In this document: in pieces, positions 25,806-34,752 of the stretch
Numbering within the stretch: position 1 is the first letter of the stretch
How the letters are laid out: each line of letters starts with the position of its first letter
Source: an uncultured bacterium
GTDB taxonomy: Bacteria; Cyanobacteriota; Vampirovibrionia; Gastranaerophilales; Gastranaerophilaceae
Reading direction: 5' to 3'
Length of the DNA: 64,000 bases
Assembly (NCBI GenBank): GCA_949288725.1
Contig: CASELF010000063.1
Coordinates: 1-64,000 of the forward strand
Program-made: the position numbers and the translations under genes
Notes under the pieces: generated by a model
What the model was told of the DNA's origin: nothing
Database searches by the model: none
Seen by the model: only the letters and a program-made list of their open reading frames with translations

Positions 25806-28286
25806 TTACTCCCTGAATGAAATTTGAGCGTATGCTTTTTGAAGTTTTTCTCTAACAGATGTCATTTGTTGATCTATAATTTCGTCTGTTAAGGTTGCAT
25901 TTTCATCTTGCATCTTTATTCTGAATGCAACACTTTTGAAACCTTCTTCAACATGTTCGCCTTGATATACGTCAAAGATTTCTGAACCCTTGAATATATT
26001 TTGTTTTACTCCGCTTTTTATAACCTTTTGAATATCATCACAAGATATATCGTCATTTATAATGAATGCTAAATCTCGTCTGACTTCTGGATATTGCGGA
26101 AGATGTTTAAATCTAGGTACAGTTTCTTTTACTATAGATATAATTGCATCAAGATCAACTTTAAATAGGTATGCTTCTTGATTTAATTTTAATTTTTCTT
26201 GCAATGTTGGGTGGATTTGTCCAAAGTACCCTATAATTTGCGGTTGTTTACCCAGTAGTGTTATAACCGCTGTTCTATATGGGTGGAAAATCTTATGTGT
26301 TTGAGCAAGTTTTGTATTTTCAAATGGAACAAGTTTTATTCTGCGAGTAATTTCTAAGTCTTCAAATAAACTTTCAATGATACCTTTTACGGTATAGAAA
26401 TCAGTTTTTGATTTTACTTGCCATTTTGAATTTTGAAGTTCACCTGTTAGTACACCTTCAAGTACAAGATTTTCTTTTACGCCTGAAGATTTTTCATCGG
26501 CAGGTGCTGTTTTTATATATGTTCTGCCGATTTCGTATGCCCAGAAGTTTTTCTGACCATTGTCGAAGTTATATTTCATACAGTTAAGAACACTTGCGGC
26601 AAGGGTTTGACGAAGCATTGAATAATCTTCACTTGCTGGGTTTGTTACTTTTACGGCATTTTCGTCATCGTATGGGATTTTGAATTTATCAAGCATAGGT
26701 TTTCCGATTAGTGAACTTGTTTGAATTTCATTTAGTCCTGCTGATATCATAAGTTCGTGAACTCGTTTGATAACTTTTTCACCTGTGGTAATAACAGGCA
26801 TTTGAGATTTGTTTGGTAGTGTCGGAGAAATTTTGTCATAACCATTAATCCTTGCGATTTCTTCTATAAGGTCAATTTCTCTTGTAACATCATAGGCTCT
26901 GAAACTTGGTACTAAAAATTTTGCAGCAGCATCATTTCCGCCAAGTTTTTTAAATCCGAGATTTTCTAAAATGTTTATGCATTTATCTGATGAAATATCG
27001 CATCCTAACATTCTTTTTATTTGGTTATAGCGAAGTGTAATTTCAATTGGTTCAAGTGTATTTTTGCCATCTTCTACCATTCCCGCAACTTCTGCATCAG
27101 CGTATTCTACAAGCAATTGCATTGCTCTAAATAATGCAGGTTTTACCGCTTCAATGTCAATCCCTCTTTCGTATCTGGCACTTGCTTCACTTCTGTATCC
27201 TGCACTTCTTGCTGATTTTCTGTTTGTTACAGGTGTAAAATATGCTGCTTCCAGTGCTATTGATTTTGTATTGTTATCAATTTCAGAATTGGCACCGCCA
27301 AATACACCTCCAAGACATACACCTTCTTTTTGTGTCGCAATTAAAACGGTATCTGTCGTTAAGGTTCTTTCTACTTCATCAAGGGTAACTAATTTTTCGC
27401 CTTCTTTTGCTCGTCTTACGCATAAATATCCGTCTAACTTGTCATAGTCAAATGCGTGTAAAGGACACCCGTATTCAAGCATTACGTAGTTTGTTATATC
27501 TACAACGTTGTTTATTGCTCTAACACCTGATGCGATTAGTCTTTTTTGCATCCATTCCGGTGATGGTTTAATCTTGATGTTTTTTAATATCGCTATTGAG
27601 TAATATTTACATACATCTTTATCTATAATTTCTACTTTGAATTTGTCTGTTGTTAAATCTTTTGTGTATTCTATAGGATTTAATTTTAAAGGTGTGTTAA
27701 ATAGAGCACTCAATTCTCTTGCTATACCGATTACAGACATTTGATCGCCTCTATTTGCTGTTGGTGCAACGTGAATAATTGTATCTTTTTCAAATCCTAA
27801 AACATCCTTTACGTCTTTGCCTAATTCAACATCAGGAAATATTCTGTTAAGAATTAGGATACCGTCTTCTTCTTGGTAATTTCTTTCTGAAACTCCTAAT
27901 TCATCTGCTGAACATAGCATACCTTGTGATGTTACTCCGCGGATTACGGCTGGTGTTAGGGTAAACATTTCTCCTGTTTTTCTGTCTAGAACTTGTGAGC
28001 CTACACTTGCGTATGGTACAATTTGTCCTTCTTCAATATTTTGTGCGCCGCATACAACTGTTTTTTGATTTGTCCCATCTGTTACTGTTACAAGGTGTAA
28101 TCTGTCTGAGTTTGGATGTGCGTCTATTTTTTCTATTTTTACTGTTTTTATATTGGTAAATTTTGGTTGAACTTCTTCTATATTTTCTACTTCAAGTCCG
28201 CTCATTGTTAATTCGTGAGCGATTTGTTCCGCTTCTATGTTTGATAAATCTACAAATTCGTTTAACCAATTTAAAGATACTTGCAT
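25806..28286 (-). CDS. pheT: Phenylalanyl-tRNA synthetase beta subunit
   Basis: With PheS (not in the window) this subunit charges tRNA-Phe. The 826-aa protein shows the standard order: N-terminal B1 (MQVSLNWLNEFVDL), the tRNA-binding fold (KIEKIDAHPNSDRLHLVTV...VVCGAQN), B3/B4 (RAINNVVDITNYVMLEYGCPLHAFDYDKL, RRAKEGEKLVTLDE), B5, the catalytic-like core and a C-terminal anticodon-binding FDX-ACB domain (FKHLPQYPEVRRDLAFI). AAAGGGAAA precedes the ATG. pheS is not adjacent, unlike the common pheST order. Confidence 0.95.
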   Translation of the reverse strand: MQVSLNWLNEFVDLSNIEAEQIAHELTMSGLEVENIEEVQPKFTNIKTVKIEKIDAHPNSDRLHLVTVTDGTNQKTVVCGAQNIEEGQIVPYASVGSQVLDRKTGEMFTLTPAVIRGVTSQGMLCSADELGVSERNYQEEDGILILNRIFPDVELGKDVKDVLGFEKDTIIHVAPTANRGDQMSVIGIARELSALFNTPLKLNPIEYTKDLTTDKFKVEIIDKDVCKYYSIAILKNIKIKPSPEWMQKRLIASGVRAINNVVDITNYVMLEYGCPLHAFDYDKLDGYLCVRRAKEGEKLVTLDEVERTLTTDTVLIATQKEGVCLGGVFGGANSEIDNNTKSIALEAAYFTPVTNRKSARSAGYRSEASARYERGIDIEAVKPALFRAMQLLVEYADAEVAGMVEDGKNTLEPIEITLRYNQIKRMLGCDISSDKCINILENLGFKKLGGNDAAAKFLVPSFRAYDVTREIDLIEEIARINGYDKISPTLPNKSQMPVITTGEKVIKRVHELMISAGLNEIQTSSLIGKPMLDKFKIPYDDENAVKVTNPASEDYSMLRQTLAASVLNCMKYNFDNGQKNFWAYEIGRTYIKTAPADEKSSGVKENLVLEGVLTGELQNSKWQVKSKTDFYTVKGIIESLFEDLEITRRIKLVPFENTKLAQTHKIFHPYRTAVITLLGKQPQIIGYFGQIHPTLQEKLKLNQEAYLFKVDLDAIISIVKETVPRFKHLPQYPEVRRDLAFIINDDISCDDIQKVIKSGVKQNIFKGSEIFDVYQGEHVEEGFKSVAFRIKMQDENATLTDEIIDQQMTSVREKLQKAYAQISFRE

Positions 28287-28409
28287 TTATTTTCCCTTTC
28301 AAATCCTCTTTCGCTTTTCTACGTATTTATTTTAGTACAAAAGATTAAACTTGTAAAACATATACAAGTCTTTATTTACAAATTATGCAAGATATTTGTT
28401 GTTCTCTTT

Positions 28410-28940
28410 TTATTGATAAATTTTTCTTGTCATAATAATATTATTGTTTTCGTTATAGCAGTTTTCGCCAAGCCAATGAGCAAGGAGGTCTCCTGATGGT
28501 GTAAAGATAAAGGTTTCATATTCTGAAACTTTTAGGCTCATATTAACAAGTTTTCCGTTTGTTGAGTATTTATATGCTTTATATGGATATTCTATTCCTG
28601 TGCGTATTTCATTGTGGGTAAGAGTCCCGTCTTTTGAGTAATAATAAGTGTTTTTTCTGTCGTTATAATACATTACGGCATAACTTCCGTCAGAAAATTT
28701 GCCCAGTTTTCTGTCTTTTAATTCGGTTATGCCCTTAAGTAGCATTGCTTGGTTTTCTTCATATTTAGGGTCTTTAAAATTGTTTATAATATTTTGTTTA
28801 TTTAGAGTTTCTTTTGTGCCGGAAAGGATTTCTCCTCTGGCTTGTTCAACTGACATTTCGACTCCGCCTGTAATTATTTTTGAATATACAGGCAGCCAGG
28901 TTGTTATTAGGCATAATAATATTATTAAAAATTTTTTCAT
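28410..28940 (-). CDS. Exported protein of unknown function
   Basis: The 176-aa protein has a Sec signal (MKKFLIILLCLITTWLPVYS, cut before K21). After a helical segment (30-70), the C-terminal half is Tyr-rich with strand repeats: DGSYAVMYYNDRKNTYYYSKDG, TGIEYPYKAYKYSTNGKLV and YETFIFTPSGDLL. They resemble the xYxxxG-type beta repeats of wall-associated proteins, but I cannot assign a family. It is divergent from the BamE-like operon at 29046. Confidence 0.75.
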   Translation of the reverse strand: MKKFLIILLCLITTWLPVYSKIITGGVEMSVEQARGEILSGTKETLNKQNIINNFKDPKYEENQAMLLKGITELKDRKLGKFSDGSYAVMYYNDRKNTYYYSKDGTLTHNEIRTGIEYPYKAYKYSTNGKLVNMSLKVSEYETFIFTPSGDLLAHWLGENCYNENNNIIMTRKIYQ

Positions 28941-28984
28941 ATACTTTTTTATAACATTTTTTCAATATTTGTCAAACTTGTACT

Positions 28985-29012
28985 TTGAAAATTTATTAGC
29001 CTTTGATATAAT
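28985..29012 (+). promoter_or_regulatory. Sigma-70-type promoter of the BamE-like operon
   Basis: TTGAAA (28985-28990), a 16-nt spacer, then TATAAT (29007-29012). The start is predicted near 29019, 27 nt before the ATG at 29046. Confidence 0.7.
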
Positions 29013-29045
29013 GTTCTAAAAAGTAAAATTTAAGGGAAATGTGTT

Positions 29046-29549
29046 ATGAAAAAGATATTACTTATTTCATTATTAGTTTTAGGATTTACAGCCGGTCAAG
29101 TTTTTGCAATTCAAGAAAATAATAAAGTCAGCAGAAAGTGTCGTAAGCATCCTGAAAAATGTCAGGTACCTATGACAACACCTGTTCAAGAACAGCAAAT
29201 GACGTTGGGGTTAGTACAAAGAAATATTCAAGTTGGAACGTCTCAGGCTGATGTTGCAACTATTTTAGGTTCTCCAAATATTGTTACTCAAGATGCCGAA
29301 GGAAAAGAAACTTGGATTTATGATAAGGTTTCTTCTATCACTGCATACGGAAGTTCAGGTTTTGGAGTTGGTGTTGGCGGTTTAGGCGGCGGCATCGGCG
29401 GAGGCGGATTTGGCGGTGGTCTTGCCAATATCGGTTACAACAAAAATGGCGGGGTTAATCAATCTGTTCAAAAAACGCTTACTGTTGTTTTGAAATTTGA
29501 TGATAAACATAATGTTTCATCATTTACTTATCATATGAGTTCATTCTAG
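29046..29549 (+). CDS. Exported BamE/SmpA-like protein with Gly-rich insert
   Basis: The 167-aa protein has a cleavable signal (MKKILLISLLVLGFTAGQVFA). VQRNIQVGTSQADVATILGSPNIVTQDAEGKETWIY (~57-93) fits the SmpA/BamE domain, an outer-membrane-associated fold. The second half of the domain (TVVLKFDDKHNVSSFTYH) is split off by a ~30-residue Gly-rich insert (GVGVGGLGGGIGGGGFGGG). Unlike BamE it has no lipobox Cys. It begins an operon with two related exported proteins. BAM membership is uncertain. Confidence 0.75.
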   Translation: MKKILLISLLVLGFTAGQVFAIQENNKVSRKCRKHPEKCQVPMTTPVQEQQMTLGLVQRNIQVGTSQADVATILGSPNIVTQDAEGKETWIYDKVSSITAYGSSGFGVGVGGLGGGIGGGGFGGGLANIGYNKNGGVNQSVQKTLTVVLKFDDKHNVSSFTYHMSSF

Positions 29550-29559
29550 GAGAATATTA

Positions 29560-30084
29560 ATGTTTAAAAGACTTTTAATTGTTGTATTTATTTTGTTTTT
29601 AGCGTTGCCGACACCTGCAAGAAAACGTCAGCAGGAAGAAATTATTACTCCTATGACGCAACTTGAAAAGCGTCAATTTCAAACACGAACTTATGAATCC
29701 AGTGACAAACCTCTTGTTATGAAGGCGCTATTGAATGTTTTGCAAGATGAAGGTTTTATTGTTTATAATGCAAATCCTTTACTTGGTTTTATTTATGGAG
29801 TCAAAGATTTTGATACTTCTGATCCCAGTATTGATATTTCCAAAGAATTCGGGCTTTCAAAGGCCAGACTTAATTGGAATGGTGTCAAAGTAGCAACTGT
29901 TGAAACTACCGCTAATGTCACTGAGTACGGTAAAAGTATGCGTGTCAGGGTTAATTTTAAACGAAAACTTTTGAATGTTTACGGTAATGCTCAATTTATA
30001 GATGATATTCTTGATGAAAATTATTATCAAGATTTTTTCTCAAAAGTTGATAAGGCTATATTTTTACAAAAGCAGAAGATATGA
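29560..30084 (+). CDS. Exported LQDxGF-family protein, copy 1
   Basis: The 174-aa protein has a signal peptide (MFKRLLIVVFILFLALPTPA). The core, TQLEKRQFQTRTYESSDKPLVMKALLNVLQDEGFIVYNANPLLGFIYGVKD, aligns with the next gene, and similar sequences occur in exported proteins of other Gram-negatives. No enzymatic motif is visible. Its stop overlaps the start of its paralogue by 4 nt, indicating duplication and coupled translation. A role in the outer envelope is inferred from its signal and its BamE-like neighbour. Confidence 0.8.
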   Translation: MFKRLLIVVFILFLALPTPARKRQQEEIITPMTQLEKRQFQTRTYESSDKPLVMKALLNVLQDEGFIVYNANPLLGFIYGVKDFDTSDPSIDISKEFGLSKARLNWNGVKVATVETTANVTEYGKSMRVRVNFKRKLLNVYGNAQFIDDILDENYYQDFFSKVDKAIFLQKQKI

Positions 30085-30689
30085 TAAAAAAATTTGTTTC
30101 AATATTTTTGTTAATAGTTATATTGTTTGGCTCTTCTTCAACAATAGTTTATGCCAAAAAGGTAAAGACGCTTACACAACTTGAACGAAGAGAGATGGAA
30201 ACTCGCTTTTTTGATACTTCTGATACTGAAAAAGTTATAAAGGCTGCTGTTAACACATTGCAAGACAGCGGATTTATTATCCAAGAAATTGAGCCAAATC
30301 TCGGTTATATCAGGGCAAGTAAGTCTTATAAAAGAAAATTCATAAATAAAGGCAGAGTTGCAGGACAATCCTTTATGCTTGCTTTGTTTGCTGCTTATGC
30401 CGTTTTTTCTTACGGCTCTACTGCTTATTATGTTACTGATCCGACAAGAAGAATTTCTAATGAATTACATGCAAAAACTGTTGTTGTTGATACAAATGTC
30501 AATGTTGACAAGTTTGGTAAAAATAAAACTAAGGTCAGGATAGTTTTTTCTCAAAAAGTTCTTCAAAATGCGGATGGGTATTCGTATGTAAAATCTGCAC
30601 CGACAAGGGTTTTGAAGGTTTATGATCCCAAAGTGTATCAGGAATTTTTTGCTCAGTTAGATAAGAGTATTTTTTATGAGGGGATATAA
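30081..30689 (+). CDS. Exported LQDxGF-family protein, copy 2
   Basis: The 202-aa paralogue of the preceding protein has a signal (MIKKFVSIFLLIVILFGSSSTIVYA). TQLERREMETRFFDTSDTEKVIKAAVNTLQDSGFIIQEIEPNLGYIRASK matches copy 1. It adds a hydrophobic stretch (GQSFMLALFAAYAVFSYGSTAYYV, ~93-116) absent from copy 1, which may be membrane-embedded or a glycine-poor loop. The end (VYDPKVYQEFFAQLDKSIF) also matches copy 1 (YYQDFFSKVDKAIF). Confidence 0.8.
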   Translation: MIKKFVSIFLLIVILFGSSSTIVYAKKVKTLTQLERREMETRFFDTSDTEKVIKAAVNTLQDSGFIIQEIEPNLGYIRASKSYKRKFINKGRVAGQSFMLALFAAYAVFSYGSTAYYVTDPTRRISNELHAKTVVVDTNVNVDKFGKNKTKVRIVFSQKVLQNADGYSYVKSAPTRVLKVYDPKVYQEFFAQLDKSIFYEGI

Positions 30690-30692
30690 TTT

Positions 30693-31376
30693 ATGCAATA
30701 CATAGCAATAAAAGAAGAAAATCACAATGGAAAATCTGTATTTATAATTAACGCTATTCCTCTAAAAAATACAAATAAGGCCGTTGTGCAAAAAATACCG
30801 CATCCGTTAGGTAGTGATAGTTTAGTGTATGAATCTTTGGAAGAAGCAAAAGAGGCTATTGTAAGAGCCGGTTTTGCTTATGTGCTTCCTGACGGGCAAA
30901 AGGGTGTTACTTCTAATAAAAGGACCTCTGCTATGCAAAGTGCCGTTGATTATGACCAAATTGTGCAAAGTACAATAAAGGCTAAAATCAATTCTAACAA
31001 TTCTAATGTTTCAGCGGCTGCGGTTTTGGCAATTTCTGAATTTCCAAGTGATGAAAATTTTGATATCCTTTTTGAGAAAATCGGTGATGAAAATGACCAA
31101 ATCCGAAAAAATGCTATTGCTGGAATTTGCCGTCATGGAAATGTGTTACAAAATAAAATTATTTCAGCACTAAAATCTTCCAATTGGGTTGTTAGAAATT
31201 CGGCTTTGACTTGTATTCAAAATCTTATTGATTATGGTACTGCAGAAATTGAACAGTTTTTTATCCCTCTTACTCTTGCGTGTGATGATAATAATACCAT
31301 TGTTCAGGCAAATGCTTTAACTACTCTTGCCAAAGCGTATCATGAATATCAAAAACAAAAAGGCAGTAAAAATTAA
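30693..31376 (+). CDS. HEAT-repeat protein
   Basis: The 227-aa protein has an N-terminal beta segment (MQYIAIKEENHNGKSVFIIN, ~1-70) and a HEAT-type helical repeat region (~95-225): VSAAAVLAISEFPSDENFDIL, QIRKNAIAGICRHG, WVVRNSALTCIQNLI and IVQANALTTLAKAY. Such repeats bind proteins or lyase-type cofactors, and the partner is unknown. It follows the exported pair by 3 nt with GAGGGG upstream, so it seems to be the last gene of that operon, though it lacks a signal peptide. Confidence 0.8.
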   Translation: MQYIAIKEENHNGKSVFIINAIPLKNTNKAVVQKIPHPLGSDSLVYESLEEAKEAIVRAGFAYVLPDGQKGVTSNKRTSAMQSAVDYDQIVQSTIKAKINSNNSNVSAAAVLAISEFPSDENFDILFEKIGDENDQIRKNAIAGICRHGNVLQNKIISALKSSNWVVRNSALTCIQNLIDYGTAEIEQFFIPLTLACDDNNTIVQANALTTLAKAYHEYQKQKGSKN

Positions 31377-31555
31377 TAACTGCTTCTTCTCATCAAATCA
31401 GATATTTTTAATTCTTTTGCAACGGGTTCTTTTTTCTTCTTTTGTACCTTTTGTTCTGAATATGGATTTTGCTTAAATTCTGATAATCCGATTTTGGTAC
31501 TGTCGTTTTCTTTCATCATAAAAATTTCTTGTAATATTGCAAATATATTACCCAT
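31373..31555 (-). CDS. Small basic orphan protein
   Basis: The 60-aa protein is supported by a strong ribosome-binding site (AGGAG, 7 nt before the ATG). The first 15 residues are hydrophobic (MGNIFAILQEIFMMK), the middle is Lys-rich (KVQKKKKEPVAKE) and the end is KISDLMRRSSY. Its stop overlaps the stop of the convergent HEAT gene. The function is unknown; the amphipathic start might bind membrane. Confidence 0.65.
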   Translation of the reverse strand: MGNIFAILQEIFMMKENDSTKIGLSEFKQNPYSEQKVQKKKKEPVAKELKISDLMRRSSY

Positions 31556-31637
31556 AATTCTTCTCCTAATTACATTATATTCGTTTTTTGAATTTCTATA
31601 TCATATATTTAAACGATTTAAGTATCAAAAATCATTG

Positions 31638-31653
31638 TACTTTATGCTATAGT
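31638..31653 (+). promoter_or_regulatory. TACTTTATGCTATAGT promoter-like element
   Basis: TACTTTAT runs into an extended -10-like TGC-TATAGT (31648-31653). It is close to the gyrB -10 region (TTTTATGCTATACT). It lies 28 nt before the TTG start at 31682. Confidence 0.45.
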
Positions 31654-31681
31654 GTTTTTGTTAGTATTGAGGAATTAAAAT

Positions 31682-32398
31682 TTGAATAATAGTTATTATG
31701 AAACTTTAGATGAAAATTTTACACAAGCCTTGAATTTGTTTGAAAAAGATTTTACTCATGATGAATTAATTTCTCTATTAAAAGATGGTAATATTGTTCA
31801 AAAACAAATTTCTGCACTAAGGCTTGATGGGATAATTTCTAATTACGATGCAGATATTTTGGTTTCAAATTTGACAGGTCAAGATGGAAAAGTTCGGGAG
31901 GCCGTTTCTCTTAGGTTGAACGAATTTATGTCTAATCCTTCTATGCTGGTGTATTTTAAATCGACAAAAAGTTATGATGTGTTTTTAGATGCTGTTATTG
32001 ATATCAATGCTAATATTTGCAGAAACGTTATTTCTGCTATTTCAAATTTAAAATCAGATGATGGTTTTTGTGAAAATTTCTGTCCTAAACTCGTTTCTCT
32101 TACCAATATTTTACTTGATAAGGTTAATGAATTTGATTTTATGCAAGGCAAATATAAAGTTAATAAGGAAGTTTTTAAATTGTATTGGTGCCTTGAAACG
32201 ATTTTTGTATTTTGGGATAAATTGGATTTTTCTGATTTGAAACAAATTTTGTTAAGAGCAAAAGATGTTGAAGAATATACTATTAGAGAAAAAGCTGCTA
32301 AAATTTTGACAAAAAACTTTGATGATATCGAACTTATCAATGCGAAAAAACAATTAGAAAACGATTCTAATTATTATGTCCGCCGTTATTTTGTTTAA
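31682..32398 (+). CDS. HEAT-repeat-like helical protein
   Basis: The 238-aa all-helical protein starts at TTG with GAGG 9 nt upstream; no ATG is near. HEAT-like units are visible: LISLLKDGNIVQKQISALRL, ILVSNLTGQDGKVREAVSLRLNEFM, VFLDAVIDINANICRNVISAI and a C-terminal DVEEYTIREKAAKILTKNF. It is the second HEAT-type protein within 2 kb. It converges on mtaB with a 10-nt gap and no terminator. Confidence 0.75.
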   Translation: MNNSYYETLDENFTQALNLFEKDFTHDELISLLKDGNIVQKQISALRLDGIISNYDADILVSNLTGQDGKVREAVSLRLNEFMSNPSMLVYFKSTKSYDVFLDAVIDINANICRNVISAISNLKSDDGFCENFCPKLVSLTNILLDKVNEFDFMQGKYKVNKEVFKLYWCLETIFVFWDKLDFSDLKQILLRAKDVEEYTIREKAAKILTKNFDDIELINAKKQLENDSNYYVRRYFV

Positions 32399-32408
32399 GT
32401 TGTCCTTT

Positions 32409-33701
32409 TTACGGGTTTAGTAATTTTGCATAAATTATGCCGTTTTTGTATTCTGTTATTTGAACTTTTTGCGGGGTATTATATAAATCTTCCCTATCTG
32501 AAATTATTTGTGTTGAAAGGTAATTTTCAGTTAAGCCTTTGAGATTTTGGGTGTGTTTATCTCTGTGCTTTTCTATTATAATTTCGTGGGTTTTTCCGAT
32601 GTTTTTGTTGATAAATTCTTCGAGTTTATGCTTTGATATTGCTTTTATTATATCTGCTCTTTTGTTTTTAACTTCATCAGAATTTTGATTTGGCAGAGAT
32701 TCTCCTATTGTTCCTTTTCTTATTGAATATGGGAAAGTGTGAATTTGTGATAGTCCTGATTTTTCAAGATTTTTTCTTGTTATTTCAAAATCTTCATCTG
32801 TTTCACCTGCAAAACCTGTAATAATATCGCTTCCTAAAAATGGGAGGTCAAAGGTTTTGTTTATCGTTTCAATCAGTTCCAAATAATCTTTTGTGTTGTA
32901 AAATCTGTTCATTGATTTTAGAGTTTTATCATTGGCTGATTGTAGTGAAAGGTGAAAATGCGGACAGAACTTTTCTGATGTTTTTAAAAATTCAAGCATT
33001 TCCGGAGTGATTTCTGTTGGGTTAAGTGAACCCAGTCTATATCTTTTTATTGTTGTTCTTGTTTCTATTTCTTTTAGTAAATCGAGAAGTGTTAGTCCTA
33101 AATCTTTTCCCCATTGACCTATGTGTATTCCTGTCAGCATAACCTCGTGAAAGTTGTGTTGGGCAAAGTTATTTATCTGGTTAATTATAAAATCAATATT
33201 TGCACTTCTGCTTTTTCCTCTTGCTTTCCAAATTATACAATATGTGCATCTGTTGTCACAACCGTCTTGTATTTTTAGGCTGGCTCTTGTTTTTGTTGTG
33301 TCTGTTAATTCTACACTGTTAAATTCATTTAGTGTCATTAAATCTCTGGCGCAGAAATTTGTATGATTTTTGATGTAGTTATACAGGTTAAGTTTTTCGT
33401 CATTTCCTATAACGTAATCAATAAAATCATATTCAAGCAGTTTATCTTTTTCAATTTGAGCAAAGCATCCTGTCAAAATATTTATTATATTAGGTTTTTT
33501 GTGTTTTGCTGATCTTAGTAAATATAATGCTTCGTTATCGCTTTTGTGTGTTACAGAGCAAGAATTGAGTACAAAAATTTCGGCATCTTGTATTTTGCTA
33601 ACTTTTTCCAGTCCGTTTTTGGTTAAATTTTCTTCTATTATTGCGCTTTCAAATTGATTGGCCCTACAGCCCATTGTATGTATGTAAAATTTTTTCATCA
33701 T
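32409..33701 (-). CDS. mtaB: MtaB-type tRNA methylthiotransferase
   Basis: MtaB adds a methylthio group to t6A37 of certain tRNAs. The 430-aa protein has the UPF0004 domain (GCRANQFES, NSCSVTHKSD, LTGCFAQ) with three cluster Cys. The radical-SAM motif is CDNRCTYC (CxxxCxxC), followed by LTGIHIGQWG, SLQSANDKTLKSMNR and DIITGFAGETDEDF, and it ends in a TRAM-like region. MtaB is preferred over MiaB and RimO from the GIHIG segment and CxxN start. Start choice between two adjacent ATGs is open because the ribosome-binding site is weak. Confidence 0.9.
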   Translation of the reverse strand: MMKKFYIHTMGCRANQFESAIIEENLTKNGLEKVSKIQDAEIFVLNSCSVTHKSDNEALYLLRSAKHKKPNIINILTGCFAQIEKDKLLEYDFIDYVIGNDEKLNLYNYIKNHTNFCARDLMTLNEFNSVELTDTTKTRASLKIQDGCDNRCTYCIIWKARGKSRSANIDFIINQINNFAQHNFHEVMLTGIHIGQWGKDLGLTLLDLLKEIETRTTIKRYRLGSLNPTEITPEMLEFLKTSEKFCPHFHLSLQSANDKTLKSMNRFYNTKDYLELIETINKTFDLPFLGSDIITGFAGETDEDFEITRKNLEKSGLSQIHTFPYSIRKGTIGESLPNQNSDEVKNKRADIIKAISKHKLEEFINKNIGKTHEIIIEKHRDKHTQNLKGLTENYLSTQIISDREDLYNTPQKVQITEYKNGIIYAKLLNP

Positions 33702-33832
33702 CCTATGATACTATAAAAAATATGAATATTTGTAAATATTTATATATAAAAGATGTTATAAATAGCAAAAAAATTTGCATTCTGTTTTAAAATATATGTA
33801 GCGTAACTAAGTGTGAAAGGTAAAGGTAGTGT

Positions 33833-34669
33833 ATGCAAATAAGTCCTGTATCAAATAATTCTTTTGGTCAATCAATGTCAACAAATCGTGCAGTTCTTGA
33901 AGGCTTTGCTAATCTTGATGATAATTCATTAAAGCAAATGGCAAGAGGTCATGCGTCTGTTCAATTAAATCAGAAAAAACACAACCGAATTAATAATATG
34001 TTATATTGGTCACTTCCTGTTGCAGCAGGTATTGCAGCAGTAGCGGCAAGTCCTGCCAAGGCTGTTAAAGTTGCTGAAGCAGCAGGTGAATCAGCAGGTA
34101 AAGTTTTATCACCTTTGATGAGAAATTTAGGTACTTTTGGCAAGACTGCATTAGGTTGGACTGGTACTCTCGCATTTTTTGAAGCTTTATTTGCAGGCAA
34201 AAATTTGTTATCTTTAAAAAGTGAAAAGGTTAGAAATTTTGACCGTGAACATCCTGTAATTTCTGTTCTTACATCTGCAGGTGTAGCGATTGCCGGTGCA
34301 ATTTTGGGTGGCAAGGCTCTTCAAAAAATTGCTCCTAAAATTTCAAAAATGATTAGTCCTAAATTGAAAACTAATGTTGCAAAAACTGTTGGTAATTTTA
34401 TAGGTAAAGTAGATGATAAAGTTGTTAACAGCAAAGTTTTAGGCAAAATTTCAAAAGGTGTTGCGAAGGTTCCTTCTGCAATTAAAAATCTTGTAGGTTT
34501 TGCTCTTCAATTTGGACCTTTGGCTTTAATATCTGCTAGTATAGTCCACTCTACTCGCTTTGCGAATGCTAAAAGTAGTATGGCAGCCCAAAATTATGCT
34601 GAGTTAAAACAGGTTCAAGCTCAGGTTCGTGAAGCCTTAGACAAAAATGATGAAACTGCTGAAGTTTAA
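33833..34669 (+). CDS. Orphan membrane protein with N-terminal SFGQ motif
   Basis: The 278-aa protein is not recognised. It starts MQISPVSNNSFGQSMSTNRAV without a signal peptide. Hydrophobic helices are at ~54-77 (NMLYWSLPVAAGIAAVAAS), ~142-163 (Gly/Ala-rich) and ~222-240 (VGFALQFGPLALISASI). The rest is basic and helical (KISKMISPKLK). It is a single gene, flanked by mtaB (divergent) and a terminator. TATATGTAG at 33793-33801 resembles part of the element before 11580. Confidence 0.8.
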   Translation: MQISPVSNNSFGQSMSTNRAVLEGFANLDDNSLKQMARGHASVQLNQKKHNRINNMLYWSLPVAAGIAAVAASPAKAVKVAEAAGESAGKVLSPLMRNLGTFGKTALGWTGTLAFFEALFAGKNLLSLKSEKVRNFDREHPVISVLTSAGVAIAGAILGGKALQKIAPKISKMISPKLKTNVAKTVGNFIGKVDDKVVNSKVLGKISKGVAKVPSAIKNLVGFALQFGPLALISASIVHSTRFANAKSSMAAQNYAELKQVQAQVREALDKNDETAEV

Positions 34670-34698
34670 TTATAAATGTTAATTTGTTAATAATAATT

Positions 34699-34736
34699 TA
34701 AAAAGTATCTCAAAGTATTAATTTGAGGTACTTTTT
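34699..34736 (+). terminator. Intrinsic terminator after the SFGQ orphan
   Basis: AAAAAGTATCTCAAA pairs with TTTGAGGTACTTTTT through a 6-nt loop, with one G-T wobble. The right arm overlaps the open frame of the next gene before its ATG. Confidence 0.8.
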
Positions 34737-34740
34737 AGTT

Positions 34741-34746
34741 TATAAT
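34741..34746 (+). promoter_or_regulatory. TATAAT -10 box giving a predicted leaderless mRNA
   Basis: TATAAT is followed by exactly 6 nt and then the ATG at 34753, where a transcript would be expected to begin. No ribosome-binding site is visible. The -35 is weak. Confidence 0.6.
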
Positions 34747-34752
34747 AAATAT

